Assembly: GCF_003369915.1 (NCBI RefSeq)
Contig: NW_022881603.1
Span: 5,873,249-5,937,248 of the forward strand
Direction: 5' to 3'
DNA: 64,000 nucleotides
Source: Drosophila miranda
Lineage: Eukaryota; Arthropoda; Insecta; Diptera; Drosophilidae
A program made the position numbers and the translations under genes. Every line of letters begins with the position of its first letter. The stretch's first letter is position 1. Below, piece by piece: positions 1 to 10,643 of this stretch. Under the pieces are notes generated by a model. The model searched no databases. It had not been told where the DNA came from and was given only the letters and a program-made list of their open reading frames with translations.

Positions 1-1921
1 GATCGTGAACTCATGACCTTCCACGTATGCTCTGAAGTTCTTCAAAGATACTATTGCCGCCAAGCATTCCTGCTCCGTCACAGTGTAATTACGTTGCGCT
101 CTGTTCAACTTCTTTGAAACGAAGGCCATAGGGCATTCGTCTCCCTCTTTGGACAACTGTACTAATACTCCTCCCACTCCCGTTTTGCTGGCGTCGCAAT
201 GAATGTAGAAAGGTTTTGTAAAATCTGGACTTCTCAGTACCGGGGCTTCACAGAGACATTGCTTCAAGGCGTCAAAAGCTTTTACCGCTTCATCCGTCAA
301 AGCGAATTTCCGTTTGGTGGTCATGACGTCCGTTAATGGAGCAGAGAGCGAAGCGAAATTTGGTACGAATTTACGATACCATCCGCATAAACCCATAAAA
401 CTTCTCAGTCCCTTTACAGTTTTGGGTAAGGGATAACTGGTGATCGCCTCGATCTTCTCGGGATCTGTCCGGATACCCCCATCTCCTATGACATGACCTA
501 GGTAACGCACTCGTCGCATGCAGAAATGACTTTTATCAATATTGATCGTCAATCCTGCTTGTTTCAGATGCCTAGATATCTCTGACAAAACCTCTAGGTG
601 GTTTTCAAAATTCGAGGAAACAACTAATAAATCGTCTAAATAAACGAATACTTCGTTCCGCACCCGCGCTGGAACTACTTTATCCATTAAGCGAGACATG
701 GTTCTGGTGGCATTACACAATCCAAACGGCATTACCTTAAATTGGTACAGAGGCCTACCCGGAACCGTAAACGCGGTCTTATCACGAGACTTGAGCTGTA
801 ACGGTACTTGCCAGTAGGCGTCCTTCAAATCGAGACTCGTGATGTATTCTGGTTTCGGCAGTCGGCTAAGAATGCCACTAATCTGAGGCAAAGGATAAGC
901 GTCCTTTTCTGTGAAACCGTTTACCTTTCGACAATCTAAGCAGATCCGAACCTTTCCGGGCTTAGTAACCATTACTATCGGTGAGGACTGTCCGATTCCT
1001 CAATCACACCTAACTGTAACATCCGGTCTATTTCGGTATACATGGCCTTTTCAACGGCTGGCGAAACAGGAAAATGCCTTTGTTTTACTGGCTTGGCATT
1101 TCCTACGTCGACCACGTGTGTGATTAAGTTCGTTTTACCTAAGCCATTTACAGCGAACGAGGGATAAGCGTCTATGACCTTGGACAGTTGGTCCTTTTGG
1201 GTTCTGGTTAACGAATGTTGTTCCTCACTATCCTTCGTTCGCGGAGCCTCTATTTCTGATACCCGCAACCTACTAGGCAGTAAATCGTATAAATTCCAGA
1301 AATCGATTCCGAGATATAGGTCATGTTTCAATGAAGGAATCAAATAAATCTCTAGTGACTTTTTATCACCTCCGTATTCGATGTCTATCCTCATTTTCCC
1401 TGCTATCCGTTGTGCTCTTCCATCAGCGGTTTTAGCATTTTCCGTGATTCTCAGTAAGGTACGTTTCCGCACATCTCTTCGCTCGCTAAGTTACCTCCTA
1501 TACAGCTGATGGACGCTCCTGAATCCAGCAAACCGTATAACTGTGCGGTCTAACAGTTGAATCGGTAAAAACGGACGAGGATCTCTAGCCATTTCAGAGA
1601 GAGCGCTTAGATACGCCACACCTGATTTACTCTTCTTTACTTCTTGCCAGAATCGAATCATGCGCTTCTTTCCCCGAGATTTATTCTTCCCTACGGTCTC
1701 TAGTAATTCACAGCCAGTTAAAATTTTTTTGATCCGAGTGTGCAATCCAACGCTAAATCATTGTTGCTTTTTTGAAAGTCCGGTGTAATCAGTGATGTCA
1801 CTGTTGTTGGCTCCGAAGTTAATCGGTGTTTGTGCCTTGATGGCGAAGCACACTCGAAGTCTTCAGTTTGTACTGCGACTTCGGCGTGCTGGACTTGGAG
1901 TTTTTTGTACACTTTTCGCAA
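1..1921 (-). pseudogene. Copy A1 pol (partial, frameshifted)
   Basis: Minus-strand pol with protease (DSGAS near 1500-1540), reverse transcriptase (FVYLDD near 640) and the start of RNase H (HCDAS near 200); the integrase lies beyond the window start. The frame breaks at least twice. Near 1455 the sequence differs by an indel from copies A2 and A3, and near 985 about five bases present in A2 are missing inside the reverse transcriptase. Homology to family B pol is clear throughout. It lies in the -1 frame relative to gag, as expected for frameshift expression. Not functional as read. Confidence 0.85.
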
Positions 1922-3219
1922 CTTGGTTTATAAGTGTTCGCGGCTCCACAGCCGTAACAAAAAACTTTTCGTTCTGAAACGCAATCTTGATATCTGTGAC
2001 CGGTCTGATGACAGTTCCAGCAGATTAACGAGATGGCTTCTACCGCCAACTCCCTCTCGGTGTCTGAGTCTTCTCGTAGCTCCCGATCTAGCAGTAGTTC
2101 TGATACTTCACGTCGAAATGGAACAGCTTTGGTATACCCATGCGTACTTTTAACGTCTTCTAAAAACATCTCCCGCCTGCGGCACACTTCCCTGAGCTCC
2201 TGTACACTTTTTAAATCGATATTCAACAGCTCATGGCGAATTTCCGGACGCAGGTTGTTCTTTAATACACGAACCAACTTCCGAATGGTCCAGGTTGGAG
2301 ATGCTATCGTAAAAACTATCGAAAGTCTCGCTTGCCCTCTGCTTTCGGTTTCAGATCAGCTCTTCGATGTCGACGTCATCTTTTTCTTGGCGAAACTGAA
2401 GTCGTAAGGCAGCACATAAAGTATTCCATTGAACTTCAACTAGGCCTTGTGATGTCGCCAGTAGAACTCGTTAGCTTTGCCTTCAAACAAAACACTCACA
2501 TTCCTGCAAAGCACGGAAAAATTTCCTTCCAAAGTTTGATGGGTCAATGCCTCTACTCTATATATGAAGTTATCTATCGATACTCCGACTCCCGAGAACT
2601 TAATTTTCCAGCCATTAAGTATATGGACTACTTTGTCCGGTCTCTGGGATAAATCAGAAAAACCGCTTCTCAATGGTGACGGATGAGCTATGCTTTGAAG
2701 TTCTAGTCTATGGCCAGGACTAGTTCCCTCACTATAGTTGGTTGCTTGCAACTGCTCGGACAACGGCGTTGAAGAACGGTCTAAAGCTGCGGTGACCGTG
2801 GACTGACTTGAGGTTCGGGTTAACTGTTGCATTGAATAAACTACCGAGCTTTGAATCAGTTCTGCCATTAGTTTGCTTAGTGAAGTGAGCAATCTCTGTT
2901 CCATTGCCACCAGATCTATATTTTTAGAAGAACTCGCTTCTTCTCCCCCTTTTGCACGTTCCTTAGACTGAGCGCGAGTATTTTGCGCTACTACCTTCGG
3001 CACCGCCTCGCCTACAGTTCTACACCTGCCTTTACATACCGGGCAAACATTGCTAGTCTTTAAATGGGTGGTCATACAGGGAAGATGGAACACGTGCTCG
3101 CAAGCCGATCGGAATACCTCATCCGTGGTCATTATGGCTTTCTGGCACAGCGCGCACAGCGGGCTGACGCCTTCACCTGCCCCTTGGGCTTCCTTTCCGG
3201 GTGATCTGTCCAAACCCAT
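1819..3219 (-). pseudogene. Copy A1 gag with N-terminal RING-H2 finger (frameshifted)
   Basis: The first in-frame ATG is at 3219; the frame upstream is open to a TAG just before 3279. From this ATG, residues 22-62 (3156-3034) form a RING-H2 finger with spacing C-x2-C-x14-C-x-H-x2-H-x2-C-x10-C-x2-C. A capsid-like region follows (RPDKVVHILNGW near 2640). The frame is then lost at about 2440-2450 by a missing base, and the correct frame meets a TGA at 2351-2353. Downstream the nucleocapsid is readable: a CCHC knuckle (CWNCHQTGHRYQDC) and a second C-x2-C-x8-C-x2-C cluster (CYGCG...CEKC). A2 and A3 share both lesions. Product would be a structural Gag polyprotein; as it stands it is dead. Confidence 0.85.
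1900..1906 (-). other. A1 gag-pol -1 frameshift heptamer
   Basis: On the minus strand the gag codons read ACA AAA AAC, containing the slippery heptamer A AAA AAC in the correct phase. The pol frame is -1 to gag and open across this site. The same heptamer is at 8413-8419 (A2), 21107-21113 (A3) and in family B. A downstream stimulatory structure was not evaluated. Confidence 0.7.
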
Positions 3220-3299
3220 GGCCAGAAATACTGTACTCAAAGTCGTGCCTATAATTCTTCCTAACTTTGTTTTATTCACCTACAATTCCGATAATAACT

Positions 3300-3376
3300 T
3301 TAATACCAGTGATGAACTCAATTGACTAACTTGAACTCACTTGAACTAACTTTAACTAACTTGGACTAGCTTGAAC
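3300..3376 (-). repeat. Degenerate 10-11-bp direct repeats in the family A leader
   Basis: Five to six imperfect units related to GTTCAAGTTAG (element sense) lie just upstream of gag. The same block is upstream of gag in A2 (about 9843-9917) and A3 (about 22533-22592). No function is apparent. Confidence 0.6.
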
Positions 3377-4026
3377 TCAATGCAGCTACGCAGCGAATCG
3401 TAAGGTCCTAATCATACAACCGATATCTCCCTCACCAAGGAAAAGGATTAGAGTTACTACTCTCAAGTAAATCGCTTCGTCGTGGGCAGTCAGGAATCTC
3501 CCGATGTACGATGTACCCGTCAGCAGCTCACACCGAAGCGGACAGACAACTGTTCAACAACGGTTTGTCGGTTTTCCAGCTTTCGATGGCTACCTCTAAT
3601 GCTTCTTCAGAAAAATCAACCGAAGATTTCTCCAGCGACCGTGGATAAAGAGACTCTCGAAAGCTGTCTATTTATTTTCCGACGCGGCAGCGTAAAAGAA
3701 CCAATCTAACATTGAACACCAATAAGCCAATGACGCGGCACTCTCTACAGGGTCAGGTGGTCAACCGGAGTCGATCTCGTCCTGCAATTCCTCTGCTTAA
3801 AGTGGCCTAACGTCGCTTGCCTATTTGGAAAAATCGTCACCGAACCAGTAATCCGCGGTCAGAAGGGAATACGGGTATTATCTCTATCTGTCTTCCAAGC
3901 GGACTCTAACACGGCAATAACTCCTCCGGAAAATAAAAGCGGAAAATTTAGAAAAGGGAAAAAATTAAAGAATCTATCTAATCATCCAGGAGTCCCCGTG
4001 GAATATTTCGAACTACCCACTGGGGC

Positions 4027-4079
4027 CCCACGACCCTGAGATTAAGAGTCTCATGCTCTACCGACTGAGCTAGCCGGGC
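4027..4079 (-). pseudogene. Partial tRNA-Lys(CTT) inside family A, copy A1
   Basis: Read on the minus strand from 4079, 53 nt match positions 1-53 of Drosophila tRNA-Lys(CTT) as I recall it: acceptor 5' strand GCCCGGC, a consensus A box TAGCTCAGTCGG, the anticodon loop CTCTTAA, and the variable region up to GTCGTGGG. The T arm and 3' acceptor strand are absent, so this is not a functional tRNA gene. The match ends exactly where a primer-site-like sequence (TGGGGCCCCAGTGGG, element sense) begins. See findings for a template-switch interpretation. Confidence 0.85.
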
Positions 4080-5542
4080 ACGCTAATAATTATCCGGCTC
4101 TAGCTCGTCGACTTTGGGGGTGGAGTTGTTGCTCCCTCAAATCAACCCAGACTCGAGGCTTCAATTACTAATAATATTGCCAGAATTTAGCGTGCTGCGA
4201 CTTGTGCTAGAACGGTAGATTTGACGAGAAGAAGATACGAAGCTAAAGAGGATAGAGAACAGGAAGAGAGAGGGAAGCGAAAGGAAAGAAGGATAAAGAG
4301 GAATGGGAAGTGAGAACCAAGGAAAACGGAGAGACATCGGTGTATATGCCCGCAGATGTTATGCGGAGTCTGGACCCACCCTGCCTTTGGTCATCCTCAC
4401 GGAATAGCCGTTCTTCGATGACCCCTTTTTGACCCTTTTACGAAAACGCGCGAGCTAGCATTGAGTCCATTTTGTTCTTTTATCTAAACTTCAACATTAT
4501 TTCCTTAAAACAAAAATTAAATCCGATTTGGCAACATAGTAAATGATCTTAATAACTACTAAAATTAGGTGATTCGTAATGGTTGGGTATATGAGGATAT
4601 TTGATAATGTAATGAGTATATATATAATAAGACTGTAATTCGAGTTAAGTTCTAATTAAATTCATAAATTTCGCTTTTCGCATAACATGGGAAAATCATT
4701 GAAAACTTTAAGTTCGTTACTTTCGCTTTTCGCACTAATGTGGAAAAATCATTAAATCTTTTAACTTCTGAGTGAGTCGAAAATCAAAGAGGCGGTCTGG
4801 CTGACACAACGTGATCTCCTATGCGGAGTTCAGTCGATGACCGGATGCAGATGGCATCTCTAATTAGCCAACGATCAGATCACTCAAGGCACAGCCTCAA
4901 TAGGCAGGGGTCAGAGGTTTCTAATTCGCGAGGTTGGGCAAGGATCAGTTGGTTTTCAAAACTACGTACATTTCAACTTTTGGAAGGTATGCTGACCCAC
5001 TCACTTTTAATTTTCCTACGACGACAGATCGATCTTCCGGCGTGGCTGAAAACAAGCGTTAATTCGGAGAGGTGGTTTACAGTACGGAGACTCTATCTCT
5101 TGCTACAACTCAGAATTCCTAACTTCGACCTACTCCTTGTATGTGGAGCCACAGAACTTTTGGGGGAATTTTCTCCCTGACAATTCAATCCGAACTTAAG
5201 CATGATATGAGTTTAACGAATGTGTAACGAAAAGGAATTAAACTAGCGATGTCTTAACAATACTTATAACTGCAAATTCTGAACACATTTCCCGCACTCC
5301 CAGTGGGAACTTGAACGTTATTGAGGTTGGCTGATAATTATTCTTAATGAATATACAAATTTTGTGAGATTTTTATACTTTAAACATTAGGATGGTAATA
5401 GACGAGGCTAGCATCCGCTGAACCCTATGATTTGGTGAACTGTGCTCCCTGAAGCTGCTGGAAGAGGAATCCTGGACAGAGTCGGGGCGAAGAGGACAGC
5501 CGAAGGCGGAAAATTCTGCCTCTGTTTGGCCGACGATTGGGT

Positions 5543-5761
5543 AACCAGGAAGACGATGGCCGCAGGTGGCTTTATCACTGTAGCATGGTCTGCGTTCGGC
5601 AACCAAGAAAACGAAGGCCGCAGGTGGCTTTATCACTGTACCATGGTCTGCGTTCGGCAACCAAGGAAACGAAGGCCGCAGGTGGCTTTATCACTGTAGC
5701 ATGGTCTGCGTTCGGCAACCAAGGAAACGAAGGCCGCAGGTGGTTTTAGCACTGCAGCATC
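5543..5761. repeat. 58-bp minisatellite in A1 LTR (about 3.8 units)
   Basis: Units start at 5543, 5601, 5659 and 5717, each beginning AACCAGG or AACCAAG and containing GCCGCAGGTGGCTTTATCAC. The last unit is partial. The corresponding array has about 2.8 units in A2 and 4.8 in A3. Confidence 0.9.
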
Positions 5762-5935
5762 CCTGATTTGCTCCTGCTTCTTCTTCACACGCCTTGGCGC
5801 GCGCTGCTGTTTAACCCTGTCTAGGGTGCTCCTCGCAGGCGAAGGGTCCCAAGCGGGAAGGCGTTTGCTTATTCCAGCCCCCGGCTGACTGCGCTCTGCG
5901 GCTTACTTAGCCGGCGACTGGCCGATGGGGTGCGT

Positions 5936-6028
5936 TTGGAAACAACTCGACACGGTACGGAAAAGACATACCTTTCGATTGATCGCGATATTTTGGGTGA
6001 GTGCGATTGGAAAAATCCACAGAACAGG
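5936..6028. other. Inverted LTR segment at the A1/A2 junction
   Basis: This segment is the reverse complement of the LTR stretch seen at about 12417-12511 in A2. On its left it follows the normal LTR sequence GGGGTGCGTTT; on its right it joins integrase sequence at GAAAGAACCGCTGACTC. The integrase C-terminus, purine tract and LTR start of A2 that should lie between are missing, so a deletion of about 1.3 kb was repaired with an inverted filler. Confidence 0.8.
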
Positions 6029-8434
6029 TTTTGAAAGAACCGCTGACTCTCCGGCGCTTTCCCTAACGGAGGTCGAAGAACATAATTCGGGGCTTTGGTC
6101 GTCTTACACACGAGACAAGCATTGATGTGTGCTTTTACGCCGGATACTAGACCAGGCCAGAAATAATGTCGCCTTATGCGTTCAATAGTCTTGTGGATTC
6201 CTCCGTGGGACGCTAACGAATTGTCGTGAGCGCGCGCAAGCACGTCGGGAACCATTATCTTTGGTATCCACAGCTTCCAAGCGTACTCGTCGTGAACTTG
6301 TTCTCCGGTCAGATGTTCAGCGCGACGGTACACAAATCCCTTATCCGTTTTTAAGTCAGGCAGCTGGTCTTGGTTAGCCTGGACCTTCTGTACTAAATCC
6401 GTATATTCGGACGATAAGAAGTGTTCAGAAGATAAATCGACCAACGACCCATCAGGTGAATCCAAAGCTGCTACTTCAGCTTCGTTGACCCGGGACAAAA
6501 AATCGGGTACTACGTTCTGCGCACCTTTACGATGTTCGATCTTGAATCGATACCTCTGCAGAGCAATGGCCCAACGAGCAAACCGGGAACTTAGATCTGT
6601 GTTGGACATAAGCCATTTTAACGAGGCGTGATGGGTTATGATCGTGAACTCATGACCTTCTACGTATGCTCTGAAGTTCTTCAAAGATACTATTGCCGAC
6701 AAGCATTCCTGCTCCGTCACAGTGTAATTACGTTGCGCTCTGTTCAACTTCTTTGAAACGAAGGCAATAGGGCATTCGTCTCCCTCTTTGGACAACTGTA
6801 CTAATACTCCTCCCACTCCCGATTTGCTGGCGTCGCAATGAATGTAGAAAGGTTTTGTAAAATCTGGACTTCTCAGTACCGGGGCTTCACAGAGACATTG
6901 CTTCATAAAACTTCTCAGTCCCTTTAGAGTTTTGGGTAAGGGATAACTGGTGATCGCCTTGATCTTCTCGGGATCTGTCCGGATACCCCCATCTCCTATG
7001 ACATGACCTAGGTAACGCACTCGTCGCATGCAGAAATGACTTTTAGAAATATTGATCGTCAATCCTGCTTGTTTCAGATGCCTAGATATCTCTGACAAAA
7101 CCTCTAGGTGCTTTTCAAAATTCGAGGAAACAACTAATAAATCGTCTGAATAAACGAATACTTCGTTCCGCAACCGCAACTACTTTATCCATTAAGCGAG
7201 ACATGGTGCTGGTGGCATTACACAATCCAAACGGCATTACCTTGAATTGGTACAGAGGCCTACCCGGAACCGTAAACGCGGTCTTATCACGAGACTTGAG
7301 CTGTAACGGTACTTGCCAGTAGGCGTCCTTCAAATCGAGACTCGTGATGTATTCTGGTTTCGGCAGTCGGCTAAGAATGCCACTAATCTGAGGCAAAGGA
7401 TAAGCGTCCTTTTCTGTGAAACCGTTTACCTTTCGACAATCTAAGCAGATCCGAACCTTTCCGGGCTTAGTAACCATTACTATCGGTGAGGACCACGGAC
7501 TGTCCGATTCCTCAATCACACCTAACTGTAACATCCGGTCTATTTCGGTATACATGGCCTTTTCAACGGCTGGCGAAACAGGAAAATGCCTTTGTTTTAC
7601 TGGCTTGGCATTTCCTACGTCGACCACGTGTGTGATTAAGTTCGTTTTACCTAAGCCATTTACAGCGAACGAGGGATAAGCGTCTATGACCTTGGACAGT
7701 TGGTCCTTTTGGGTTCTGGTTAACGAATGTTGTTCCTCACTATCCTTCGTTCGCGGAGCCTCTATTTCTGATACTCGCAACCTTCTAGGTAGTAAATCGT
7801 GTAAATTCCAGAAATCGATTCCGAGATATAGGTCATGTTTCAATGAAGGAATCAAATAAATCTCTAGTGACTTTTTATCACCTCCGTATTCGATGTCTAT
7901 CCTCATTTTCCCTGCTATCCGTTGTGCTCTTCCATCAGCGGGTTTAGCATTTTCCGTGATTCTCTTGTAAGGTACGTTTCCGCACATCTCTTCGCTCGCT
8001 AAGTTACCTCCTATACAGCTGATGGACGCTCCTGAATCCAGCAAACCGTATAACTGTGCGGTCTAACAGTTGAATCGGTAAAAACGGACGAGGATCTCTA
8101 GCCATTTCAGAGAGAGCGCTTAGATACGCCACACCTGATTTACTCTTCTTTACTTCTTGCCAGAATCGAATCATGCGCTTCTTTCCCCGAGATTAATTCT
8201 TCCCTACGGTCTCTAGTAATTCACAGCCAGTTACAATTTTTTTGATCCGAGTGTGCAATCCAACGCTAAATCATTGTTGCTTTTTTGAAAGTCCGGTGTA
8301 ATCAGTGATGTCACTGTTGTTGGCTCCGAAGTTAATCGGTGTTTGTGCCTTGATGGCGAAGCACACTCGAAGTCTTCAGTTTGTACTGCGACTTCGGCGT
8401 GCTGGACTTGGAGTTTTTTGTACACTTTTCGCAA
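6029..8434 (-). pseudogene. Copy A2 pol (deleted, frameshifted)
   Basis: Encodes on the minus strand protease (LLDSGASISC, near 8040), reverse transcriptase, RNase H (HCDASKSG near 6840) and the integrase HHCC zinc region up to the start of the catalytic core. Damage seen by comparison with A1 and A3: loss of about 130 bp in the connection region near 6904, a short deletion beside the YLDD box near 7170, and loss of the integrase core and C-terminus at 6029. The RNase H motif that reads TDH in family B is THH here (His codon 6631-6633). Confidence 0.87.
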
Positions 8435-9760
8435 CTTGGTTTATAAGTGTTCGCGGCTCCACAGCCGTAACAAAAAACTTTTCGTTCTGAAACGCAATCT
8501 TGATATCTGTGACCGGTCTGATGACAGTTCCAGCAGATTAACGAGATGGCTTCTACCGCCAACTCCCTCTCGGTGTCTGAGTCTTCTCGTAGCTCCCGAT
8601 CTAGCAGTAGTTCTGATACTTCACGTCGAAATGGAACAGCTTTGGTATACCCATGCGTACTTTTAACGTCTTCTAAAAACATCTCCCGCCTGCGGCACAC
8701 TTCCCTGAGCTCCTGTACACTTTTTAAATCGATATTCAACAGCTCATGGCGAATTTCCGGACGCAGGTTGTTCTTTAATACACGAACCAACTTCCGAATG
8801 GTCCAGGGTACTTCCAACTGATCGGTCAAGTTGGAGGGAGATGCTATCGTAAAAATTATCGAAAGTCTCGCTTGCCCTCTGCTTTCGGTTTCAGATCAGC
8901 TCTTCGATGTCGACATCATCTTTTTCTTGGCGAAACTGAAGTCGTAAGGCAGCACATAAAGTATTCCATTGAACTTCAACTAGGCCTTGTGATGTCGCCA
9001 GTAGAAATCGTTAGCTTTGCCTTCAAACAAAACACTCACATTCCGGGAAAGCACGGAAAAATTTCCTTCCAAAGTTTGATGGGTCAATGCCTCTACTCTA
9101 TATATGAAGTTATCTATCGATACTCCGACTCCCGAGAACTTAGTTTTCCAGCCATTAAGTATATGGACTACTTTGTCCGGTCTCTGGGATAAATCAGAAA
9201 AACCGCTTCTCAATGGTGACGGATGAGCTATGCTTTGAAGTTCTAGTCTATGGCCAGGACTAGTTCCCTCACCATAGTTGGTTGCTTGCAACTGCTCGGA
9301 CAACGGCGTTGAAGAACGGTCTAAAGCTGCGGTGACCGTGGACTGACTTGAGGTTCGGGTTAACTGTTTGCATTGAATCAACTACCGAGCTTTGAATCAG
9401 TTCTGCCATTCGTTTGCTTAGTGAAGTGAGCAATCTCTGTTCCATTGCCACCAGATCTATATTTTTAGAAGAACTCGCTTCTTCTCCCCCTCTTGCACGT
9501 TCCTTAGACTGAGCGCGAGTATTTTGCGCTACTACCTTCGGCACCGCCTCGCCTACAGTTCTACACCTGCCTTTACATACCGGGCAAACATTGCTAGTCT
9601 TTAAATGGGTGGTCATACAGGGAAGATGGAACACGTGCTCGCAAGCCGATCGGAATACCTCATCCGTGGTCATTATGGCTTTCTGGCACAGCGCGCACAG
9701 CGGGCTGACGCCTTCACCTGCCCCTTGGGCTTCCTTTCCGGGTGATCTGTCCAAGCCCAT
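8332..9760 (-). pseudogene. Copy A2 gag with RING-H2 finger (frameshifted)
   Basis: Starts at the ATG at 9760, with the RING-H2 finger at 9697-9575 showing the same eight zinc ligands and spacing as A1. An extra T near 9368 (versus A1) shifts the frame after the finger. The shared missing base near 8980 and the shared TGA at 8891-8893 break it again. Two zinc knuckles follow near 8450-8540. The -1 slippery heptamer is at 8413-8419. Confidence 0.85.
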
Positions 9761-10590
9761 GTCCAGAAATACTGTACTCAAAGTCGTGCCTATAATTCTT
9801 CCTAACTTTGTTTTATTCACCTACAATTCCGATAATAACTTTAATACCAGTGATGAACTCAATTGACTAACTTGAACTCACTTGAACTAACTTTAACTAA
9901 CTTGGACTAGCTTGAACTCAATGCAGCTACGCAGCGAATCGTAAGGTCCTAATCATACAACCGATATCTCCCTCACCAAGGAAAAGGATTAGAGTTACTA
10001 CTCTCAAGTAAATCGCTTGGTCGTGGGCAGTCAGGAATCTCCAGACTTATTCCTCAAAACGAACGATGTACCCGTCAGCAGCTCACACCGAAGCGGACAG
10101 ACAACTGTTCAACAACGGTTTGTCGGTTTTCCAGCTTTCGATGGCTACCTCTAATGGTAGCTTCCTTCTTCAGAAAAATCAACCGAAGATTTTCTCCAGC
10201 GACCGTGGATAAAGAGACTCTCGAAAGCTGTCTATTTATTTTCCGACGCGGCAGCGTAAAAGAACCAATCTAACATTGAACACCAATAAGCCAATGACGC
10301 GGCACTCTCTACAGGGTCAGGTGGTCAACCGGAGTCGATCTCGTCCTGCAATTCCTCTGCTTAAAGTGGCCTAACGTCGCTTGCCTATTTGGAAAAATCG
10401 TCACCGAACCAGTAATCCGCGGTCAGAAGGGAATACGGGTATTCTCTCTATCTGTCTTCCAAGCGGACTCTAACACGGCAATAACTCCTCCGGAAAATAA
10501 AAGCGGAAAATTTAGAAAAGGGAAAAAATTAAAGAATCTATCTAATCATCCAGGAGTCCCCGTGGAATATTTCGAACTACCCACTGGGGC

Positions 10591-10643
10591 CCCACGACCC
10601 TGAGATTAAGAGTCTCATGCTCTACCGACTGAGCTAGCCGGGC
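10591..10643 (-). pseudogene. Partial tRNA-Lys(CTT) inside family A, copy A2
   Basis: Same 53-nt tRNA-Lys(CTT) 5' portion as in A1 with no difference seen, reading from 10643, at the same place between the LTR and the primer-site-like sequence. T arm and 3' end absent. Confidence 0.85.

Larger units (their letters stand above)
4080..6028 (-). mobile_element. A1 5' LTR, truncated and rearranged
   Basis: This stretch is LTR and has no gene; short open frames in it are not shared as proteins. It aligns with the LTRs at 10644-12835 and 23296-25796 but lacks the LTR start. Past about 5936 it continues as a 91-bp inverted LTR piece and then joins the A2 integrase. It holds the 58-bp minisatellite and, near 4668-4770, two copies of a roughly 50-bp block beginning TTTCGCTTTTCGCA. 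The 3' LTR boundary is uncertain because the tRNA-Lys piece occupies the position where it should lie. Confidence 0.75.

Noticed and set aside
4027..4079. A functional tRNA-Lys gene on the minus strand
   Set aside because: Only nucleotides 1-53 are present; the T arm, 3' acceptor strand and B box are missing, and it repeats at the same place in all three elements.
5543..5761. CRISPR-like array from regular 58-bp spacing
   Set aside because: The units are contiguous with no unique spacers, lie in an LTR and are eukaryotic; it is a minisatellite.
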